DNA of 64,000 nucleotides, from positions 2,290,001 through 2,354,000 of the forward strand of contig NC_014472.1 in the NCBI RefSeq assembly GCF_000153165.2, read 5' to 3'. Under the pieces are notes generated by a model that was not told the origin of the DNA, did not search any database, and saw only the letters and a list, made by a program, of their open reading frames with translations. The translations under genes were made by a program, and so were the position numbers. Shown here piece after piece: positions 1 through 8,677 of the stretch (position 1 is the stretch's first letter; each line of letters begins with the position of its first letter). The DNA comes from Maribacter sp. HTCC2170. Its GTDB lineage: Bacteria > Bacteroidota > Bacteroidia > Flavobacteriales > Flavobacteriaceae.

Positions 1-690
1 ATTGAAAAGAAGGATAAGCAATTGGATTTGTATGTTGTGTCAAGCTTGGGTAAATGGGTAACAGTATCCAGCGAAATGTTTATGCCAATGGTTATAGAAA
101 TAGCTAAAAGATATCCCAACAGTAAAATCTTTAATGAGTTGATTCTTAGTGGGTTTGATGGGGTAGAAAATTTGGTGAATAAAATGGAAGAAGACCCTCA
201 ACTTTTTAACGAAAGCCTTTTATCTAAAATAGATGTCGTCGGAGTTCATGAGAAAGAGGATACTGCCAATTGGATATTTACCCGAAAATCATTAGTTGAG
301 GACACCAGGACAAAAGGGGCTAAACTTTTCAGACAGATATGTACTGCTTGTCACGGAATGAACGGTGAGGGACTTGAAGGATTAGCGCCTCCTTTAATGA
401 ATTCAGAATATGCATCCAAACCTATAGAACGAATGGGGTTAATCATTCTTCATGGTTTGGAAGGACCAGTTCATGTTAATGGCAAGGAGTATAATTTGAA
501 TTTAGCTATGCCAGGATTAATAAACAATGAAAAAATTAGTGATAAGGACATTGCTGATATTATCTCCTATGTTAGCAATGCATTTTCTGACACCCCTCAG
601 CAGCTTAAAGAAGGGAAGGTTGCTGAGCTCAGAAAAATAAAATCAAAGAGCGGAGCAGAATTCACAGAAAAGGAACTTCTGGAATATTAG
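1..690 (+). CDS. c-type cytochrome domain protein, C-terminal part (gene cut by window start)
   Basis: The reading frame is open to the first base, so this is the 3' end of a longer gene; a TTG at 22 is probably internal. The visible ~229 residues carry one haem-binding motif, CTACH, followed by GMNGEGLEGLAPPL and a C-terminal helix that ends with a distal Met-containing stretch (LAMPGL). That is the pattern of a class I cytochrome c domain. In Bacteroidota such domains often sit at the end of large exported proteins with a propeller-type sugar dehydrogenase or PVC-type N-terminal region, with HEAT-like helices between. The helical residues before the haem motif fit that, but the catalytic domain is outside the window. 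Its neighbours (ThuA-like and Gfo/Idh/MocA genes) commonly co-occur with such cytochromes. Assignment of the haem domain is firm; the parent family is inferred. Confidence 0.75.
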   Translation: MEKKDKQLDLYVVSSLGKWVTVSSEMFMPMVIEIAKRYPNSKIFNELILSGFDGVENLVNKMEEDPQLFNESLLSKIDVVGVHEKEDTANWIFTRKSLVEDTRTKGAKLFRQICTACHGMNGEGLEGLAPPLMNSEYASKPIERMGLIILHGLEGPVHVNGKEYNLNLAMPGLINNEKISDKDIADIISYVSNAFSDTPQQLKEGKVAELRKIKSKSGAEFTEKELLEY

Positions 691-864
691 GGTTTACCAC
701 GAGGAGAATCATCACTTTTTAAATCATCTATAACGCGCCTTATTCTAAGATTAAATAAGAATGAGGATAGTGGACTGCTATTTCTCTGACATCTTTTAGA
801 ACGAATCATTAAATCATTTAGTTTTTACATTCCTAAGTGAGGAGTTGTTTAAATGAATTTTATT

Positions 865-3072
865 TTAATCTAGGAGAAAATGAGGGTATCGCACATAATA
901 ACCATCTTGATTATTCTTGAATCTAGATTCCATAGAAGGCGAAACCAAATATGAATGTGTATTATTTTTTATTACTTTATTTATATAATCTTCGTAAGAA
1001 ATAATGCCCTGATACTTTTTGATTTCGACTTGTTGTACCTCCAAATTATCTTGCTCAAAGATTTGATAGAATCCCCAATTTTGCATTTCTTCTGGAATCT
1101 CGGGCAAACTTACACTATCTGATGTTTCGCTATCAAATACGGTACTCCATCTATAAGAAATATTAAGTCCATTTATTACGGTAGGCGCATCTGTGCCTAT
1201 TGATATTTTACCCACATTATGCCCTATACCACTTTTAGTTAAGCTAATTTCTTTATTTGAATAGGAGTAGTCTAAACCCCAGTCCACATCTACAAATGTT
1301 TCCAGTGGTACACCAATACGTTCTGTGAAATAGTTATTCACCCTGAGAGAGTACTTGGTTTCATATAGATTGGTGTTAAAAAAGAAAGGGACTCCACCCA
1401 CAGGCATACTACCATATCCATAGTCGTATATTCGATGAGAAACGTTGTTTTGAAATTCCATTTCGGATAAGTATCCATAAATACTTAGGGTTGAAGATTC
1501 GTAATTTCCTGAGTTCAATGTGGTTTGGTAGAATTTTTGCTCCATTCCGTCCTGAATAAAATTATCATAGTTTACTACAAAATTATTCGGGATATCCCAA
1601 TCCACGATTAAATAAGAATGTTGATTCAAAGTCATATTGTTTAGACTTATGTACATTTTTTCTGGATTTATAATGCCCGAAGTAATTGAAGTTGCCTGTT
1701 CTAATACCAACTCATTGGGCTCTGAATAGGAGTTGTTATATCCAAAACCTTGTGCAATCAAACTTATTTGGTCGTCTGGATCAAAATTAGTTTTTGAAAA
1801 AGATCTAGAAAGACCATATTGAATCCTAGGATATGTTTTTAGATTAAATTCGGTAATTGCTTTGTATTTCAAATCCTGTATTGAGGTCAGTTCACTAGAA
1901 TTCCCAAATTGACCAGTAACATACTCTCCAAATGTAATTGAAAATTCTTCTTCCAAATTAATATCGTACTGGGTGCTTAAGACAACTTGCTGGGTGTTTT
2001 GAAATATTCTTTTCGTATCCAGAACTTGACCATCGGTAGAAGAGGCAAAAACATAAATTCTGGCAATTTGAGGGTTATAAAAATCAGTTGGTAAATTAAT
2101 GGTCACTAGTTTTCTATAAATCTCAATAGGAATTTCGATTGACGATTCGTTGCCCAGAATGTCTGTCGCTTTAAACAAAAGTGTATTGATTCCGGTAGGA
2201 TATATATCTGGGTCAAAAGTAAATTCATATGTGGTGGCCAATTTATCAAAAGAGGCCAAATTTGTTTCTCCATTTAGGATTTCAAAGGATACAACATTAG
2301 AATACAGGTCGGAAACCAAAGGAATTAAATCAGTGAGTTCATAGATGATTTGTCCGTTCGTTATAGCTTCAATGGTGATTTCAGGACCAGTATTGTCTAC
2401 AATAAAGCTCACAATGTGAATTCCTGTATTTTCTGCTGGATCTTTTACTTCTATCTTTAAGGTGTTTTCACCGTCTAAAAGCGAAGATGTATCAATGTTG
2501 AATTCAAAGCTACTATCTTCTGTAATATCTGATAGTAGTTCTTCATTGAGATAGACCATAACGGAGGTAATCTCTTCGTTGTCCATAACCTCAAAAGTAA
2601 CATTATTCGTGTCGCCATTTAGAACGGAATTATCTATCAGTGATACTTCCGATATTGTTGGTAATTCATTATCAATGTTAATATTCTGTTCAACTGAAGA
2701 TGTGTTTCCAGCTAAGTCCGTGGCCGTAACTTTTAGTATGTAATCTTCATATTTATTGGTTGAAGTCACCTTAGAAGTATAAGAAGATACATTTATGATT
2801 ATTGAAAATGGGGGCGAGGAATCTTCTCCTACTAGGGTATTATTGATAAAGGCTTCTATTTTACTAATACCTCCTTGATCCTGGGCATTGACATTTACCT
2901 CAATTTGATTGCTTACAACAATGGGCTCACCTGTAGTATTGTTTGGAGTTCCAGCAATTGAAAATTCAACAACAGGTGCTATAACATCAGGTTCTTCTTT
3001 TTTTTGGTCAGAATCTTTGGAACAAGAAATAATAAGAAAAATGAATACAAAAAGTAAAGATGATTTAGGCAT
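865..3072 (-). CDS. Large Ig-like repeat lipoprotein of unknown function
   Basis: 735 residues. The N-terminus is a lipoprotein signal with Cys17 in the context LIISC, followed by an acidic Ser/Asp/Glu stretch typical of Bacteroidota surface lipoproteins. Residues ~30-325 form about three bacterial Ig-like domains (repeated patterns such as DNELPTISEVSLIDNSVLNG and DNTGPEITIEAITNGQ), each roughly 90 residues. The remaining ~400 residues are rich in Tyr, Asn, Ser and beta-strand patterns, and I do not recognise a family there. The gene converges on the cytochrome gene and lies 109 bp downstream of the thuA-like gene on the same strand, so it may be read from the lacI promoter or on its own. 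It may be a surface or matrix adhesin; no catalytic motif was seen. Confidence 0.8.
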   Translation of the reverse strand: MPKSSLLFVFIFLIISCSKDSDQKKEEPDVIAPVVEFSIAGTPNNTTGEPIVVSNQIEVNVNAQDQGGISKIEAFINNTLVGEDSSPPFSIIINVSSYTSKVTSTNKYEDYILKVTATDLAGNTSSVEQNINIDNELPTISEVSLIDNSVLNGDTNNVTFEVMDNEEITSVMVYLNEELLSDITEDSSFEFNIDTSSLLDGENTLKIEVKDPAENTGIHIVSFIVDNTGPEITIEAITNGQIIYELTDLIPLVSDLYSNVVSFEILNGETNLASFDKLATTYEFTFDPDIYPTGINTLLFKATDILGNESSIEIPIEIYRKLVTINLPTDFYNPQIARIYVFASSTDGQVLDTKRIFQNTQQVVLSTQYDINLEEEFSITFGEYVTGQFGNSSELTSIQDLKYKAITEFNLKTYPRIQYGLSRSFSKTNFDPDDQISLIAQGFGYNNSYSEPNELVLEQATSITSGIINPEKMYISLNNMTLNQHSYLIVDWDIPNNFVVNYDNFIQDGMEQKFYQTTLNSGNYESSTLSIYGYLSEMEFQNNVSHRIYDYGYGSMPVGGVPFFFNTNLYETKYSLRVNNYFTERIGVPLETFVDVDWGLDYSYSNKEISLTKSGIGHNVGKISIGTDAPTVINGLNISYRWSTVFDSETSDSVSLPEIPEEMQNWGFYQIFEQDNLEVQQVEIKKYQGIISYEDYINKVIKNNTHSYLVSPSMESRFKNNQDGYYVRYPHFLLD

Positions 3073-3181
3073 TATTCAGGAATTATATTGAATAAATGAA
3101 CGCTAAAAAAAATCATATATTTTCCCACACTGTTTAAAAGTTTAGCTATTTAAATTTAGACCAAATCATCTCTACTTTTAT

Positions 3182-4108
3182 CTATTTTTTCATAGCAGAA
3201 TCGTCACATATTAAATCACCCACCACATACTGCATTCCGTCTAGGAAAAACTGCAACAATTCCGGGTTGTCCATACTTTGGGCATTATGGGAAGGTGAGG
3301 AATAAAATACACGTCCCTTGCCATACTTTTTGATCCAAGATACATAAACAACTTTTTCGGAAACTTCTTTCTTCAAACCATCAAGTTGGTCAACTTCCAT
3401 ATACAACAAAGGACGAAAATTGTAATCAAAATAAGCGTTCTTAAAAAAATATGGTTCGTCAAAATGAGTAAAACCATTGCCATTAAAGGCTTGTACGAGG
3501 GGATGGTTGCCATCTACTTCTTTTAGGTGTATTTGTTGTTGTTTAGGGTGATAATCAAAACTGCCTCCGGTCATTCCACTAAAAGCACTAGAATTGTTCT
3601 GTACAGTAATTGCGCCGTGTAGAATCATGAGACCGCCACCCTTTTTAACATAATTCATCATATTCGCCTCATATTCAGGTGCTTTATTCTTGATTTCCAA
3701 AGCCGTTAGCGAAGAATTTTGTCGAAGCAGGTCTGCAAAAAGATCTCGGTCAGGACCACTGGGATTACAATTGTTGAATATTACTGCATCATACTTTTTA
3801 AGATTCTTTTTTTCGAATTGCTCAATATCATACTTAACATGTACTTCAAACACTCCTGTTTTTTTTCCTAGTATTTTTAGCATTTCTGCATTATGTGGAA
3901 TCGTCCAGTGATCGAAACCTGTAGCCTTTGAGAAAACCAATATTTTCTTTTTGGACACGTTTTTTACTGTTAGTGCTGTTGGCGCCAAACGTTCGATTTT
4001 AAGAATCCATTCTTTGGAAATCTCAACTTCTTTAAAACTTTGAGAGTTTGATGTTAAAATCCCAAGAACCAGTGCTAGGGATAGGGCGATTGATCTGATT
4101 TTTTTCAT
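3182..4108 (-). CDS. ThuA-like domain protein, exported
   Basis: 308 residues from the ATG at 4108. That start begins with a clear Sec signal peptide (MKKIRSIALSLALVLGIL) and lies 16 bp after the lacI stop; a longer in-frame start would overlap lacI and spoil the signal. The mature part has the ThuA (trehalose-utilisation, glutamine-amidotransferase-like) pattern: KILVFSKATGFDHWTIP near the start, a central GGGLMILHGAI, then HP.V and a C-terminal YGKGRVFYSSPSHN. ThuA family members work with Gfo/Idh/MocA enzymes in making or processing 3-keto sugars. It is probably co-transcribed with lacI, which ties it to the divergent susCD operon. Family assignment is firm; the substrate is not known. Confidence 0.85.
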   Translation of the reverse strand: MKKIRSIALSLALVLGILTSNSQSFKEVEISKEWILKIERLAPTALTVKNVSKKKILVFSKATGFDHWTIPHNAEMLKILGKKTGVFEVHVKYDIEQFEKKNLKKYDAVIFNNCNPSGPDRDLFADLLRQNSSLTALEIKNKAPEYEANMMNYVKKGGGLMILHGAITVQNNSSAFSGMTGGSFDYHPKQQQIHLKEVDGNHPLVQAFNGNGFTHFDEPYFFKNAYFDYNFRPLLYMEVDQLDGLKKEVSEKVVYVSWIKKYGKGRVFYSSPSHNAQSMDNPELLQFFLDGMQYVVGDLICDDSAMKK

Positions 4109-4124
4109 GGTGTAATTATTTCTT

Positions 4125-5138
4125 TTATTTTGTGGATTCCCGTACAATCAAACGATGTCTAAGACTAATTGAATTTGCAGATTGTAAGTTAATATTCCCA
4201 TTTAAGTGACTAATTATACTTTGCCCTGCTAGAACTCCCATTTCGTATCCTGGATAATCTATGGTACTCAGGGTGGGGGTGACCAATTCAGAAATGGGGT
4301 CATTGTTAAAGCCAATGACCTTTATATCTTCAGGAATCCGATATTTTTCTTTTTGTAACCCTTTAATGCAATGGGCAGCAAATGTGTCACTAGCAACAAA
4401 TACCCCGTCGATAGGTTTTTGTGTACTTTTTATATGGGCAAGAACATCCTCTACTTTTTTTGAATCCAGGTTTATTTCTAATAACTGTTCTTCTTTAAAA
4501 CCCAGGCCATGGGCAAGCAGTGCATTTCTGAATCCTTCAAAACGATCTGCGTAAACACTTCGGTTTAAATTACCACTAATGTGCAATATGTGCTTACACC
4601 CTTGCGTGATTAAATGTTCGGTAGCTTCAAAACCTGCAGATATATTATCAATAACTATTGTTGAGCTATTGGGCATTTCATGAACTCTATCAAAGAATAT
4701 AAGCGGCAATTCGCTTTGTGAGAAAGGGGAGAAGTGGTCATAACCAGTTGTGTCGCGAGCTAGGGAGACCAAAAGGCCATCAACACCACTATCATACAGT
4801 GTTTTTGTATTTAGCCTCTCTTTCTCCATTGATTCTAAAGATTGGCTTATAATCAAATTATAACCTGCCTCATTGGCAACTTTCTCCATACCGGCAAGAA
4901 CGGTAGACATAAAATATGAATTAAGCCGAGGAACAATGACACCAATAGCATTGGATTTTTGTTTACTGAGGTTGACAGCAAATTTATTGACCTTGTAACC
5001 CAGTTCACTTGCTTTCGAAATGACTCTTTGTTTGGTTTTATTACTAATAGCGGGATGGTTATTTAAACTTCTACTAACAGTTCCTGGGGAAACCTGAAGT
5101 TCTTCTGCCAAATCATAAATTGTAACTTTTTTCCCCAT
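4125..5138 (-). CDS. LacI-family transcriptional regulator
   Basis: 337 residues from the ATG at 5138; a GTG at 5156 would add six residues before the conserved MGKKVTIYDLAEEL start. Residues 4-55 are the LacI helix-turn-helix and hinge (VSPGTVSRSLNNHPAISNKT, then LGYKVNKFA). From ~60 onward it is a periplasmic-binding-protein-like sensor (NAIGVIVPRLNSYFMSTVLAGME, FDRVHEMPNSSTIVIDN, VASDTFAAHCIKGL, TPTLSTIDYPGYEMG). Such proteins bind a sugar or sugar phosphate and leave palindromic operators with a central CG. A good operator of this kind lies upstream of the divergent susC, and a second palindrome overlaps its own likely promoter. It is therefore the probable local repressor and is likely autoregulated. 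Confidence 0.93.
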   Translation of the reverse strand: MGKKVTIYDLAEELQVSPGTVSRSLNNHPAISNKTKQRVISKASELGYKVNKFAVNLSKQKSNAIGVIVPRLNSYFMSTVLAGMEKVANEAGYNLIISQSLESMEKERLNTKTLYDSGVDGLLVSLARDTTGYDHFSPFSQSELPLIFFDRVHEMPNSSTIVIDNISAGFEATEHLITQGCKHILHISGNLNRSVYADRFEGFRNALLAHGLGFKEEQLLEINLDSKKVEDVLAHIKSTQKPIDGVFVASDTFAAHCIKGLQKEKYRIPEDIKVIGFNNDPISELVTPTLSTIDYPGYEMGVLAGQSIISHLNGNINLQSANSISLRHRLIVRESTK

Positions 5139-5295
5139 AAGTAAATCTTTCTCCACTATAATTCTAAAGCTAACTACACTGCCTTACACGCAACTTTGCT
5201 ATGGTTTTACTTCTATTTTATTTATCACAAAATCTAAAATATGTGAAGATACGTATTCAGCCAAATCTATTAAGTGAAAATTAGAATTTCTATGC

Positions 5296-5327
5296 CAAAT
5301 ATATATTTATTGCATTGATTAATGCAA
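5296..5327 (-). promoter_or_regulatory. Candidate lacI-thuA promoter
   Basis: On the minus strand there is TTG (5327-5325), a 21-bp spacer and TATATTTG (5303-5296), an exact match to TAnnTTTG. The start would fall near 5290, giving lacI a leader of about 150 nt. The -33 element is inside the palindrome at 5310-5327. Confidence 0.45.
5310..5327 (-). promoter_or_regulatory. Second palindrome, candidate operator for lacI
   Basis: TTGCATTGATTAATGCAA has perfect 7-bp arms around GATT. It uses the same half-sites as the susC operator but in the opposite arrangement and without a central CG, so the fit to LacI proteins is weaker. On the minus strand its outer TTG (5327-5325) is the -33 of a promoter-like pair for lacI. 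Confidence 0.45.
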
Positions 5328-5462
5328 CAATTATACACAATAATTAGTTAATAAACTTCAAAATATGATTCAAAATTAATCATTAATACACATTTTAACG
5401 ATTATTTATTGATTTGTTGAGTTATTCGGTATAACACTTTAAATGGTTGTTGTTAAATATTA

Positions 5463-5478
5463 ATGCAATCGGTTGCAT
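5463..5478 (+). promoter_or_regulatory. Candidate LacI operator upstream of susC
   Basis: The 16-mer ATGCAATCGGTTGCAT is an inverted repeat with one mismatched pair and a central CG, the hallmark of LacI-family operators. It lies 73 bp upstream of the susC start. Its right half contains the TTG (5473-5475) of a possible -33 box, so binding would block polymerase. The operator form is seen directly; the assignment to the adjacent LacI protein is inferred. Confidence 0.7.
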
Positions 5479-5503
5479 AATAAAATATTATATAATACAT
5501 TTA
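5473..5503 (+). promoter_or_regulatory. Candidate susC promoter
   Basis: TTG at 5473-5475, a 20-bp spacer, then TACATTTA at 5496-5503. This matches the Bacteroidota form TTG-N(17-23)-TAnnTTTG except for the last base. It predicts a start near 5510 and a ~40-nt leader before susC. Confidence 0.4.
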
Positions 5504-5550
5504 ACGATAATTACTAATAAAAACCAATTTCAAACTTTAATTACTCATGT

Positions 5551-8500
5551 ATGAAACATTTACTAGGAAAAATTAAAAAACCAGACCTAATGCTTCTTTT
5601 GCTACTGTGTCTGGGAATCTCATCTTCGGCGATCGCTCAAGAAGGCTTTACCGTAACCGGGAACATAGCGGACGAATTTAATGTCCCTTTACCAGGTGCT
5701 TCGATTATTGAGAAAGGAACGACCAACGGCGTGTCAACTGATTTTGATGGTAACTTTTCCATCGAGGTTGCCAACCAAAATTCCACTTTGGTTATAACCT
5801 ATATTGGTTATGCGGAGCAGGAAATTCCCATTAATGGACAATCACAAATCAGTACTTCAATGGAACCCAGCGCTTCAACCTTAGATGAAATTGTGTTGGT
5901 TGGATATGGTGCGGTGAAAAAGAAAGATTTAACAGGAGCGATATCTCAAATCGATGCTGCTGCTGTTTCACACCAATCTACAAATTCGGTCACTGATGTA
6001 TTAAGGTCAAACATGGCTGGTGTTAGTATTGGGTTTTCAACTTCTCCAAAGGGGGTTAGTAATATTCAGATTCGGGGAAATAATAGTTTATCGGCAGGAT
6101 CTAGCCCGTTGATTGTAGTTGATGGGATGATTTATAATGGTGATTTATCAGATATTAGTCCCTCCGATATAGCCAAGTTAGATGTAATGAAAGATGCCAG
6201 TTCGGCGGCAGTATATGGTGCACGAGGCGCAAGTGGTGTAATTTTAATCACTACCAAACGAGGTACTAGTGAAAAGCCGACCATTACAATTAATAGTAGT
6301 GTGGGTGTTGTTACTGATGGGTCTAACGAACGACCTTATAGTGCGGACGGCTATGTTAATTGGCGTTCAGATGTCTTTAAAAGCATCAACCCGCAAAACA
6401 CTATAGATAATCCTGGCAGATATGATGACCCTAATAATCTACCATCTGGGGTTACGTTGGATCAATGGTTGGCCTATGATGGTTCTGCAGGTGACCCTAC
6501 ACGGGCTTGGTTAAATAGATTGGGTTTTCAGGATGTAGAAATTGGGAATTACCTAGAAGGAAATAGCATTGATTGGTATGACAGAATAAATCAGACTGGT
6601 TTACGAACAGATTGGAATACCAGTATCTCTGGTAGAAAGGAAGGTTTAAATTATTACTGGTCCATAGGACGCACGTCTAACGAAGGTATTACTTCGGGTG
6701 AGAAATTTGAAACTTTGCGTTCGCGCTTGAATTTGGATGCCAAAATCACCGATTTTTTAACTGTGGGTATTAATACTCAATTCGCCAAACGAGATGAAGG
6801 GTTTATTCCGGCTAACAGAGGGCAAATTGAAAGATCTTCTCCCTGGGGTTCTGAATTTGATGATGATGGCAATATTAGATTAAGTCCTCAAGACGATAGT
6901 GGTGCTGGAGCTAGCAATGCTTTTTTAGGACAAATGTTTAATGATAGAATAGATTTGGATCATACATTTAATTCAAGGGTTTATGCCAAGGTGAAATTAC
7001 CCTTAGGGTTTTCCTATGAATTAGGGTATACTAATAGATTAGAGTTTCGTGAATACTATAACCATGCTTCGGCTGCAAGTCCTGCCAATGTTGTGGGTTC
7101 GGCCACGAGACAGGCCCTTAAGATCAATGAATGGCAATTAGACAATATTCTACGCTGGGATAAGACGATAGACAAGCATACGTTCAACCTTATGTTTTTG
7201 GTATATGCTGAAAAATATCAGGATCGTTTCACAAGAGCTAGGGCTAATACTTTTGAGCCTAGCGATGCCTTAGGTTTTGGAAGTTTAGAGGCAGGGGCCG
7301 TACAAACAGTAGATAGTGAAGATATTAAAAGTACAGGAGATGCATTTATGACCCGATTGAATTATAACTATGATTCTAGGTATTTGTTGACACTAACCAT
7401 GAGAAGAGATGGCTATTCTGCATTTGGTGCAAATAACAAGAGGGCCTATTTTCCTTCTATAGCTGGAGCCTGGACCATTTCAAATGAAAACTTTTTTAAA
7501 TCAAACTTTATAGATTTCTTAAAACTTAGATTGTCCTATGGCGAGAATGGGAATAGGGATATTGGAAGATTTGCCTACTTATCACGTCTGAACGCTGGGA
7601 AATACCTTAATGTAGATAGTAGTGGAAATGTGATTACCGTACCAACTTTTGATAATACGACTCAAGAGAATGTAGATTTAAGATGGGAACGAACAAAAGC
7701 GGTCAACCTTGGGTTGGATTTTAGTTTAGCCAACGGTATCGTAGAAGGTTCTTTTGAGGCATACCGAAATATCACGGATGACTTAATTGTGACCAGACAA
7801 TTACCAAACATCATTGGCTTTAATAGTGTAACTACGAATTTAGGGGAAATAGAGAACAGCGGGTTTGAATTCACGTTGTCCACCCAAAATTATAATCTTG
7901 AAAATTTTAAATGGAATTCCAGTTTTAACTTTTCATTGAATAGAAATAAGATCAATGAACTCTATGGTGATATGGATGAAAACGGTAATGAATTGGACGA
8001 TGTAACAAACCGCCGGTTCATAGGTGAGGCAACAGATGTCATTTGGGGGAAAGAGATTTTAGGAGTTTGGCAAGAAGATGAAGCAGCTGACGCTGCTGAT
8101 TGGGGTGTTTTTCCTGGAGATTTTAAACTAAGGGATGTAAATAATGACGGTGTGTATACCGACGAAGACAATATATTTCAAGGTCATCGTTCTCCTAGAT
8201 TTAGATGGGGGCTTACCAATTTGTTCACCTTGAAAAAGAATATCGATTTTTCTTTCGAATTATACTCACACTGGGGACAGAAAAGAGTATTCAATGAAGC
8301 GAAAAATAGAAATGGCTTTATAGATCGTACAAACTCTATTCAGACGCCTTATTGGACTTCAGATAATCCTACTAATGATTACGCTAGGTTATTTTCAAGT
8401 GATGGTAGTGCTAGTTTTAATGTTTATCGAGAATCATCTTTTATTCGACTAAGCAATGTGACATTGGCCTACAGATTTCCAAAGCCTATTTTGGAAAAGC

Positions 8501-8661
8501 TCTCTATTCAAAGCCTTCGGGTTTATGCAAATGCTAGAAACTTAGCGGTTTGGGCACCTCATTGGGATTTATACGACCCTGAAGCTCAAGAGTTTGGAGC
8601 CTTTGATTCAAGACGTCCTTCGGCCCAATTTTTTACATTTGGAATTGATTTAAGTTTATAA
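5551..8661 (+). CDS. SusC/RagA-family TonB-linked outer-membrane transporter
   Basis: 1036 residues, the normal size for SusC proteins. A signal peptide ends near AIAQ (~29). A carboxypeptidase-D-like regulatory domain follows (~32-110, GASIIEKGTTNGVSTDFDGN). Next is the TonB-box/plug region starting DEIVLVGYGAVKKKDLTGA (~112) and running to GARGASGVILITTKRG (~235). The rest is a 22-strand beta barrel with many outer-membrane aromatic-ended strands, closing at FFTFGIDLSL. It imports oligosaccharides or modified sugars across the outer membrane with the SusD lipoprotein encoded 16 bp downstream. It is the first gene of a ten-gene operon, and a LacI-type operator precedes it. Family certain; the ligand is inferred only from the neighbours. 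Confidence 0.97.
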   Translation: MKHLLGKIKKPDLMLLLLLCLGISSSAIAQEGFTVTGNIADEFNVPLPGASIIEKGTTNGVSTDFDGNFSIEVANQNSTLVITYIGYAEQEIPINGQSQISTSMEPSASTLDEIVLVGYGAVKKKDLTGAISQIDAAAVSHQSTNSVTDVLRSNMAGVSIGFSTSPKGVSNIQIRGNNSLSAGSSPLIVVDGMIYNGDLSDISPSDIAKLDVMKDASSAAVYGARGASGVILITTKRGTSEKPTITINSSVGVVTDGSNERPYSADGYVNWRSDVFKSINPQNTIDNPGRYDDPNNLPSGVTLDQWLAYDGSAGDPTRAWLNRLGFQDVEIGNYLEGNSIDWYDRINQTGLRTDWNTSISGRKEGLNYYWSIGRTSNEGITSGEKFETLRSRLNLDAKITDFLTVGINTQFAKRDEGFIPANRGQIERSSPWGSEFDDDGNIRLSPQDDSGAGASNAFLGQMFNDRIDLDHTFNSRVYAKVKLPLGFSYELGYTNRLEFREYYNHASAASPANVVGSATRQALKINEWQLDNILRWDKTIDKHTFNLMFLVYAEKYQDRFTRARANTFEPSDALGFGSLEAGAVQTVDSEDIKSTGDAFMTRLNYNYDSRYLLTLTMRRDGYSAFGANNKRAYFPSIAGAWTISNENFFKSNFIDFLKLRLSYGENGNRDIGRFAYLSRLNAGKYLNVDSSGNVITVPTFDNTTQENVDLRWERTKAVNLGLDFSLANGIVEGSFEAYRNITDDLIVTRQLPNIIGFNSVTTNLGEIENSGFEFTLSTQNYNLENFKWNSSFNFSLNRNKINELYGDMDENGNELDDVTNRRFIGEATDVIWGKEILGVWQEDEAADAADWGVFPGDFKLRDVNNDGVYTDEDNIFQGHRSPRFRWGLTNLFTLKKNIDFSFELYSHWGQKRVFNEAKNRNGFIDRTNSIQTPYWTSDNPTNDYARLFSSDGSASFNVYRESSFIRLSNVTLAYRFPKPILEKLSIQSLRVYANARNLAVWAPHWDLYDPEAQEFGAFDSRRPSAQFFTFGIDLSL

Positions 8662-8677
8662 TAAAAAAAATATAGCA

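Larger units (their letters stand above)
5139..5550. promoter_or_regulatory. Divergent lacI / susC control region
   Basis: This 412-bp AT-rich spacer separates the divergent lacI-thuA and susCD operons. It holds two palindromes built from TTGCAT/ATGCAA half-sites and two promoter-like element pairs that overlap them, listed separately. I see no small gene or terminator in it. Confidence 0.7.
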
